Shown here: positions 56,661-64,000 of the stretch, in pieces
Position numbering within the stretch: the stretch's first letter is position 1
Layout of the letters: every line of letters begins with the position of its first letter
NCBI GenBank assembly: GCA_029204225.1
Contig: CM055106.1
Location: 4,748,858-4,812,857 of the forward strand
Origin: Diphasiastrum complanatum
Lineage: Eukaryota > Streptophyta > Lycopodiopsida > Lycopodiales > Lycopodiaceae
Direction: 5' to 3'
Length of the DNA stretch: 64,000 bases
Program-made: the position numbers and the translations under genes
The notes under the pieces: generated by a model
Database searches by the model: none
What the model saw: the letters and a program-made list of their open reading frames with translations, nothing else
What the model was told of the DNA's origin: nothing

Positions 56661-57065
56661 TGCTCAGTAATGGAAAGATATGAATAATGGAAACCAAATA
56701 CATGTAAACTAGGAAGCAAAAAGGCAAGGATTGCCCAGCAAGACCAAAACCACCGTCGGTTACTGCTCTAGTGAATATTATTATGATCAAGCAAAGATCA
56801 ACAGCTCTGCCTATTGAACCAAATGTACCTTTGATGGTTGTTACCAAAGCTCTAAAGAAGAAAGAAGTCCTAGTTGATCCGGTACCTACTGAATCTATGC
56901 CAACTACAAATATATCTACCGCATCAGGGGTGTATTCAAATAACAACTTAGAAAAGAAGAGATACCAAAATATGAGGCAGTGGATTAAATAATTGCAAGA
57001 AGAAGAGGAATTAGAAGCAGCTAAAGCAGCAGCCAAAGCCCATTCTTGAGTCATCATATCTCTTA

Positions 57066-57596
57066 CAATACTTTTTGGATGGAATCTATGGCAATTGGAC
57101 AAGTGATTGCCATCGTGACATAATCCTCCATTCGGTCCAAAATGGTTTGAAAAGAATAAATCAGCTTCATTCCTCCTATGATGCATTGCATTTTGTTCTT
57201 TTATTTCCTTTTGGGATAGATGGATGGCATGTAGGCATACCCCATGTACAAGAACGCCTTTCAAGACAACATCCTGGTACAAATGAGTGGCATAATGTTG
57301 TTGATTCAACACATTCATCAGTTGTGGAAAATGATGCTATCGAAAGTGGTGATGAGGATGTGGATGCTTGCAATGTAGCAAGCGACAGGAGACATAAAAG
57401 GATAACTATTCGCAAATTTTATAGCTATCATCTCCAACTTCGTGAGGGACATGTTTCATCAATACACTTAGCAGGCAAATTATTTCAAGAGTATCTTTGT
57501 GATCAATTTGCAAAACTGGCTCAGGAAAACTTGAATTACATATACGCTAATCAACATAAACTTCGACGTGAGATTCGGAGTGGAATATGAAGTTTT
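57066..57596 (+). pseudogene. Helitron helicase-like N-terminal domain relic
   Basis: A plus-strand frame (57075-57590) shows CHRDIILHSVQNGLKRINQL, HSSYDALHFVLLFPFGIDGW, KRITIRKFYSYHLQLR and LFQEYLCDQFAKLAQENLNY with QHKLRREIRSGI. This is the characteristic opening of the Helitron helicase-like (Rep) region, which initiates rolling-circle transposition. It is broken at about 57597 by an insertion and resumes at 58325. Upstream (56740-57060) is a Lys-rich open frame of unknown nature. The first ATG is not the native start of the Rep protein, which would normally extend further N-terminal. Confidence 0.8.
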
Positions 57597-58324
57597 TAGC
57601 ACGTGTGAACTTCACCACACACCCTACAGGATCTTAGTGAGGTGTTGTGATTGCACAAGATTGATTAGAGAATAGTATACTTGAAAATTTTATGACAAGA
57701 GCACAACGGCATACACCTGATGAAAAAATCTAACTTCTCACTATGAGAACTGAATGTCAGAAATAATTCTTCTAAGTGCTCAGTATGGAAAAAACAGCCT
57801 GCTCTCGAGTAGAGAGAGAAAATCAATGATGGAAAACTTGGATAGAGAGAGAATGAGTCCAAAACACCAAAATCTCATTATTCACAATATGGCAAAATAT
57901 GCCAAGCTTTCCCTACATGAGAGAGACTCAAATTCCTACAGTGGAGTTGCATGGAAAGTCCACTTAACTAAACTAATTCACCTATCAGAGATCCACATGT
58001 GTAACTGCATGCATGGATGTTGCATGTACTACATGTCAACTCATAAAACTGCCTAGACATGTGTAGATCACATAAACCACTTTGCATGTTGCATGCACTG
58101 ATTGCATGTGGCTTGCATGCATACAGTATCACATTGCATGCTATCTAAACTTTTGCATGTCATCAAAATTGAATCTATCTAACTCAAATCCGACCTATAC
58201 TAGAAAGTTATGTGCTCAATTCACATACCTTTTATGTACAACATGAAATTTCGTGAAAATAACCATGGGCATGGCCCCAAATTCGAGATAGGAAGATAAT
58301 ATTTTAATAATCTTCACATGGGAT
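57597..58324. other. 0.73-kb insertion in the Helitron Rep gene, rich in GCATG
   Basis: It separates EIRSGI from VDVVGAEVASEIGQ, which are close neighbours in the family. About eleven GCATG and several CATGCAT motifs lie in 58000-58160. No coding match. It may be a solo LTR or a non-autonomous element; neither ends nor target duplication could be established. Confidence 0.45.
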
Positions 58325-59330
58325 AGTTGACGTTGTTGGGGCAGAGGTTGCGTCTGAGATTGGCCAGCGTGTTGTTTTGTTGTCATCATACATAGGGTCA
58401 CCACGCAATATGCATCAGCTTTACCAAGATGCAATGGTTGTTGTTAAAACACTAGGGCGTCCTGATTTGTTCATCACGATGACTGCCAATCCAAAATGGT
58501 CGGAGATGAGGAGGTAGTTAATGTATGAACAAACACCTGCAAATAGACCAGACTTGGTTGCAAAAGTTTTCAATATAAAACTACAACATATGATAAGTCT
58601 TTTAAAAACAAATGGCATTTTTGGACGTGTTATAGGAAGGCTGCATGTGGTGGAATTTCAGAAGAGAGGACTGCCTCATGCACAGATTTTGATTATATTG
58701 GATGAAGCAAGCAAACTAGTGACAATCAATGACTTTGACAATATAGTATGTGCAAAAATTCTTGATAAATATGTGGGCACCCGTGGTATGGACTTGGATA
58801 ATCGGTGGGTCGTGCCATACAACAGGTGGCTGACATTGCACTTTCAATGCCACATCAATGTTGAAATATGCATACATGCTAAAAGTGTTAAATATCTATA
58901 TAAGTATGTCTACAAAGGGCCTGATATGATAACTGCACACGTCATAGAAGAGAACACAAATACCTTGCATGTGGTCAATGAAATCGAGCAGTTTTTGAAT
59001 GCAAGATACTTCTCAGACAGTGAGTCTACATGGCATTTATTTAGTTACTTGATAAGTGTGCATAAACCAGTTGTGGTTTGTTTGGGTGTACATCTTCCTA
59101 GCCAAAATGTGATGTTCTTTGCTAACAATGACGATTTAGAAAATGTTGTCGGAAGGGGAGGAGAATCCACATTGACCAGGTTTTTTCAATTGAGTGCGAG
59201 CAACAATGAGGAAGCAAAGGCATTGCTTTACCAAGACCTGCCAAGCACTTGTGTGTTTAGAAAGGATTCACATCAGTGGGTTCATAGAAAGAACACCCAA
59301 AGGACACCGAGAGGATCCATCTTAAGGAAA
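58325..59330 (+). pseudogene. Helitron Rep relic with altered HUH motif, helicase missing
   Basis: It continues the Rep region: GQRVVLLSSYIGSPRNMHQL, GRPDLFITMTANPKWSE, a stop, then an open 275-codon frame from 58521. The catalytic histidine motif, usually H-x-H in GLPHAHIL, reads LPHAQIL (Gln codon 58683-58685). The two-tyrosine motif (KYLYKYVYKGPD, 58890-58920) is intact. The frame ends in YQDLPSTCVFRKDSHQWVHR and no SF1 helicase follows. At about 59330 the sequence switches to a copia linker. It cannot be active as it stands: the metal-binding histidine is lost, it is interrupted, and the helicase is absent. Confidence 0.85.
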
Positions 59331-60358
59331 GGTATTTTAGTGAGGTGAGTAAAGCCTACAAGGTTTACATTCCTTTTACTAACAAAGTGATTGTTGGTAG
59401 AGATGTCATTTTTGATGAGGGAAACATTATAAAAGTTTCTTCAAGTACTATTGACAGTGATGTGGATGGATCTAAAATTCTTGATGTTGATAGAGAGGAT
59501 GCTACTTTAGATGGTGATGATGATGGACCTTCATCAAATCAAAAGCCAAGGAGAACATCAAGGGAAAGACAAATGCCTTCAAGGCTCACATATGATGAGA
59601 AGGGTAAGCAAGTGGAAGTGACTCATTTTGTTTTTCTCACATGTTTTGATCAATCTTCTTGTGTAGATGGAACTATGAAAGTGGATGGATGTTATCATGT
59701 TGTAAAATCAAGTAATGGATCTGGAAAACAAATTTTGTTAAATTAATTTGATGATCAAGTTGATGATCAAGAGGTTGATCCGAAAGGGCTTCAACGAGAC
59801 AAAAAGGAAGTTGGCAATTTGGAGCTAGTCAAGAGCATCAAAGGAGAGTCAATTGGAAAAGATGTTATGGATCTTTTTTTCAGGTTATTGAAGACTCAAG
59901 TAAGGTCAAAGGAGCATCGAGGAAGTGTTGTTCAAGTTTACTTTAATTGTTCTATCTCACGTTTGAGCATTTTCATGAGGATGTGTGCAAATTGTCACAA
60001 TATGGTAAACTAGCTACATTGGTGAGCGTCATTTTGATGTTGGATTTGTACTAGCATTCTTGGCTGGAGAAGGAGGAGACGTGCAAGCAAATGTTGAGAA
60101 GGGTAAGCAAGTGGAAGTGACTCATTTTGTTTTTCTCACATGTTTTGATGAATCTTCTTGTGTAGATGAAACTATGAAAGTGGATGGATGTTATCATGCT
60201 GTAAAATCAAGTAATGGATCTAGAAAACAAAATTTTGTTCAATTAATTTGATGATCAAGAGGTTGATCTGAAAGGGCTTCAACAAGACAAAAAGGAAGTT
60301 GGCAATTTGGAGCTAGTCAAGAGCATCAAAGGAGAGTCAATTGGAAAAGATGTTATGG
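59331..60358 (+). pseudogene. Copia integrase-RT linker fragment with internal duplication
   Basis: VSKAYKVYIPFTNKVIVGRD, VIFDEGNI and an acidic linker (DREDATLDGDDDG, then KPRRTSRERQ) are the region between integrase and reverse transcriptase in copia. No RT follows. Instead the stretch 59596-59870 (GKQVEVTHFVFLTCFDQSSC ... GKDVMD) recurs at 60096-60358 with scattered changes and a 12-bp deletion. The fragment is joined directly to the Helitron relic. Confidence 0.65.
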
Positions 60359-60739
60359 AGGTTCATCCATAAAGTTTCATGGACAATTGAGGAGACATGC
60401 AAGCAAATGTTGTGATTACTCACATTTATTGTATTCTTTCAGAGAGTTCCAAGTTGATAGCATGGAAGAATCATCTCATTTACATTCTATGTGATTCCCT
60501 ATCCATTGGTGCACTATACTTGCGATATGTTGCAATTCTATCTGTAGAATGATCATTAATTGTTATTTTCAGATCCATACATGTGAAATACAGTAGGGTA
60601 TCATAATTGTATGGATAGCAATATTACTTTATGTTCTAGTTCATGTTTGATCAAGATCTATTAGTATTTGCATCTCAATCTTAGTGTAGATGCTAATTTT
60701 TCTACATTGGCAAGATTGGTGAGTTGCTTGGTTTTGTAA

Positions 60740-61052
60740 CCAAAGATCAATTGTAGATTTGGATTTTAAAGGATCTCAAATCCTTCACAAGGAATGGTTC
60801 CTCGATTCTAGAGCAACACAACATATGACAACCCATCGAGAATGGTTTATCGATTATTCGGCCTACAGCACCAACAAATTTGTTCACCTTGGAGATAACA
60901 GCCTCTACAAAATTGAAGGTGAAGGTACTATTAGAATGAATTTTCAGAATAGACTGTCGAAGCTAGTACCAAATGTATTGTATGTCCCGAACTTGAAATC
61001 TATTGTTGTGGTCAGTCGAATCACAGATCTAGGACATAGAGTAGAGTTTTAG
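60740..61052 (+). pseudogene. Copia protease/GAG-pre-integrase start
   Basis: The protease motif reads WFLDSRATQHM, with Arg in place of the Gly of D-S-G. HREWFIDYSAYSTNKFVHLG, then NVLYVPNLKSIVVVSRITD follow. An amber stop lies at 61051-61053 just before the next segment. No gag precedes it in the window (60360-60740 has no coding match). Confidence 0.75.
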
Positions 61053-61900
61053 ATAGATTCCTGTCAAATTTTTGATAAGAGGGGGAAAGTTCTTGCACTC
61101 GTAAAGAGGCAAGGATATCTCTATAGGCTTAGTCATTGTAATACTATGACTGATCGTGCTTTAAACAGTTCAGCATCTATCAATAAAGAGTTGATTTGGC
61201 ATTATAGACTTGGTCACCTTAATCATACATCAATAGGATACATGTCTAGACATTCTTCAGTTTATGATTTAGACTATCAAATTGTCGACCCTCATGTCTG
61301 CCAAAGTTGTATCATAGGAAAGTAGGCAAGAAGGCCATTTAAGTCAAATCAAGAACATATTTCCAAAGATTTGTTAGACATTGTACATACTGATATATGT
61401 GGCCCAATGAAAACACCATCATTGCTTGGTGCTCAGAATTCTTTATTACATACATAGATGAATACTCTAAAAGAACTGTTGATATATGTGGCCCAATGCA
61501 AACACCATCATTGCTTGGTGTTAAATTCTTTATTACATACATAGACGAATACTCTAAAAGAACTGTTGTATATTTTCTAAAGCACAAATTTGAAGCCTTC
61601 CAAATATTCAAGAAATACAAAGAAAATATTGAGTTGTAGACAAGCAAGAAGATCAAAGCTCTTAGGAGCGACAATGGTGGCGAGTACATATCAAATGAAT
61701 TCAAGAATTATTGCTCAACTAATGGCATCGAGCAACAGTTTGCTGCTTTTTATTCTCCACAGTTGAATGGACTGGCAAAAAGGAAGAAGAGGACCTTAGT
61801 CGAGTCTGCCAAATGCATGATAACTCATGCTTTGTTGCCCAAATCATTCTGGCAACATGCTCTATCAACAACAACTTATGTGTAGATTTGATGTATAACT
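61053..61900 (+). pseudogene. Copia integrase relic with internal tandem duplication
   Basis: The zinc ligands are present (WHYRLGHLNHTSIGYMSRHS...CQSCIIGK). The core starts at DIVHTDICGPM; a unit of about 89 bp (61391-61479) is repeated at 61480-61566, duplicating DICGPM...YIDEYSKRTV. The second Asp is present (LRSDNGGEY). The Glu motif reads NGLAKRKKRT with Lys (61778-61780) where Glu is invariant. Several stops. Confidence 0.78.
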
Positions 61901-63999
61901 AAAGGCTTACCTGACAGCAAAACTCCTCATGAAGTTTGGACAGGATTCAGACCTTCATTAAAACATTTGAAAGTATTTGGATGCACTGCTTATGCTCATG
62001 TCCCAAAGGAAAATAGAAAGAAATTAGATGAATATTAATTCAAGACAATTTTTGTTGGTTATTGTGCTTTTGATGGAATGTACAGACTGTGTAATATAGA
62101 CACTTGTAAAGTTTTTACTAACAGGGATGCGACTTCATAGAAGATCAGTTTATTGATTTGAAGAGCAAAGACTAGATGCAATCTACAATTTCTGCCCCAA
62201 TAACTAACTCTTCTCAGAAGACAATTTCTATTTCTTCTTGTAGTCACCCAATATAGTCAGATTCAGAAGAAGAACAAGAAGTTGCAACTCAGGAGTATCC
62301 GAATCAGCCAAAACAAAGTCAAATCTCATAGCCTGAAACTTCGACAAGAAGATCAGCAAGAATTTGAACTCAGTCTGTCCGATACATCAATGAGTCTGTT
62401 CACTATTCTAATAAGGAGCCAACCACAGTTGAGGAAGCTTTATCACAGGTTGATTCAGATCTATGAAAAGAAGCAACGGATAAGGAGTACAATTCACGCT
62501 GAGGAACAATACATGGATTGCCACCAAGCTACCAGCAAACAGAAAGATAATCGACTGCTAATGGATATTTGAGATCAAATACAAAGTAGATGGCAGTATC
62601 GACAGAAGGAAAGATCGACTTGTCGCCAAGGGATTTTCTCAAATTTCCAATATCGACTACAGCCTAGTCGTCAGCCCAATCATCAGGCACACATCTATTT
62701 GACTGCTACTTTCTTATGCTGCTATAGCATATCTTGAGGTACACCAGATGGATGTACAAACAACATTCCTCAATGGAGTTATCGAGGAGGACATGTACAT
62801 GATCCAGCCAAAAGGCTACATCCTCAATGGTCTAGAAGACCACGTATGAAAACTCCATAAAGCTTTGTACGGTCTGAAGCAATCATCTAGGGCATGATTT
62901 CATCGAATCAACACATTCTTGATTGATCATGGATTTCAACCTAGCTCTGTAGACTGTAATGTATATTTCAAAGTTGTTGATCAACTGTTTGTTATCATCA
63001 CATTTTATGTGGATGATACGTTGTTGTTTGGGGGCAACAATCTGCTCTGACAAAGGATACAAAGAGGATGCTATCCCGAGAATTTGAGATGACAAATCTT
63101 GGAGAAGCACGCTATTGTCTCGGGATATAAATCCATAGAGACATAAGTTGAAAACTTCTATATATCACCCAGTAGAGGTACTTTTATAATTTGTTGATGA
63201 AAATCAATCGCAAGCCTGTACATAATCCCATGGAACCAAGTCTCAAATTATCCAAGGAACAGTGCCCTCAGACCAATGAAGAAAAAATAGAAATGAAAGG
63301 GTATCCATACCAATCTATTATCAGGTCTCTGATGTATGCAATGATCTCAACCAGGCCAAATCTTGCATATGCCATCAGTTCCTTGAGCCAATATATGACC
63401 AATCCTGGCATGATCCACTGGAAAGCTCTTTTCAAAGTAATCAGATATGTACGAGCTACTATCGACCTATGTATCTACTATGGTGATGTTGATTCATCTG
63501 ATATCCATACATTTCATGGATATATAGATGCAAATTGGACAGGCGATGTTGACACCAAAAAATCAACTTTTGGATTTGTCTTCCTAATTTAAAAATGGTC
63601 CGATATCTTGCAACAATCAGAAGCATACCTCCAATGCAATGTCTTCCACAAAATCTGAATACGTTGCAGCTCTCAAGCTACCAAAGAGACAATCTGGTTG
63701 AGAAATTTACTATATGATATTGGTCTATGACAGTCTGCTCCAACAATGATACAATATGATAATCAGAGTGGTATTGCATTATCTATCAATCCTAGACTTC
63801 ATTCTAAAAGTAAGCAAATTGAATCAGATATCACTACATCAGGAGCATGATATTTGACGAGGTAAGTCTGAAATTTTGCAGAATCCTATACATGGCTGCT
63901 GACAAATATTTACAAAGGGATTGAATCAGGAAGCACATAGGAACATTTTGCTATCTTGAATTTACAAATCAAGACATTCAAGGATCCACATTAAGGGGG
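61901..63999 (+). pseudogene. Copia reverse transcriptase-RNase H relic, to the 3' purine tract
   Basis: Scattered frames give GCTAYAHVPKENRKKLDEY, then DRLVAKGFSQISNIDY, VHQMDVQTTFLNG, LHKALYGLKQSSRA and catalytic YVDD (63006-63017). The open piece 63191-63592 covers EMKGYPYQSIIRSLMYAMIS to YIDANWTGDVDTKKSTFGFV. RNase H ends are seen as TIWLRNLLYDIG and SINPRLHSKSKQIE. The polypurine tract TTAAGGGGG (63991-63999) is at the window's end, so the 3' LTR should begin at about 64000. Confidence 0.78.
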
Positions 64000-64000
64000 T

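Noticed and set aside
56740-57060. Lys-rich frame upstream of Helitron as Rep N-terminus
   Set aside because: No Helitron N-terminal motif (zinc-finger-like) could be seen; relationship left open.

Overview
This window looks like nuclear DNA of a land plant. The evidence is a spliced membralin-family gene with plant-style introns and GT-AG junctions, buried in decayed Ty1/copia, Ty3/gypsy (chromovirus), LINE, hAT and Helitron sequence. The intergenic DNA is AT-rich and there are no bacterial operons. The very long introns and the mixture of old repeats would suit a large-genome plant such as a fern, but that is a guess; the sequence does not settle the lineage.

Layout. 1-3.2 kb: remains of a proline-rich AT-hook gene (+), a small basic coiled-coil ORF (-), tandem repeats and an (AT)n tract. 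3.2-8.8 kb: mostly unassigned, with a LINE 3'-end relic (-) near 6 kb. 8.8-10.6 kb: relic of the 5' part of a copia element (+) whose primer-binding site is present three times. 10.6-15.1 kb: unassigned. 15.1-20.9 kb: a nest. A relic gypsy LTR and gag start abut a hAT end, and the hAT transposase C-terminus (-) is split by a gag-less but otherwise well preserved copia element (16612-20533, 390-bp LTRs, 5-bp target duplication CGTAC).

21.0-39.7 kb: the only recognisable host gene, membralin (+). Nine exons join in frame into 517 codons plus stop, covering the middle and C-terminal parts of the family. The N-terminal exons were not found. Its 4.9-kb intron holds LINE relics. Its 9.5-kb intron holds a broken chromodomain gypsy element (about 31.3-36.3 kb, same strand) and another LINE relic.

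39.7-45.0 kb: no gene beyond microsatellites and a proline-rich ORF. 45.0-52.2 kb: LINE ORF1-like debris and a composite copia element (-) in which the LTR-end/PBS/gag/protease section occurs twice in direct order. 52.2-56.7 kb: two LTR-end plus tRNA-Asp-type primer sites facing each other across a 2.4-kb non-coding stretch rich in a short motif resembling AACCTTCGCAG. 56.7-59.3 kb: a Helitron Rep relic with an altered HUH motif and a 0.7-kb insertion rich in GCATG. 59.3-60.4 kb: a copia fragment with an internal duplication. 60.7-64.0 kb: a decayed copia pol (+) ending in a purine tract exactly at the window edge.

Nothing here forms a pathway. The window is one host gene plus layered mobile-element history. 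The observations I consider most worth checking are the triple PBS, the head-to-head tRNA-Asp PBS pair with its motif array, the gag-less copia, and the recombined composite copia. I did not find a convincing new host-encoded system.
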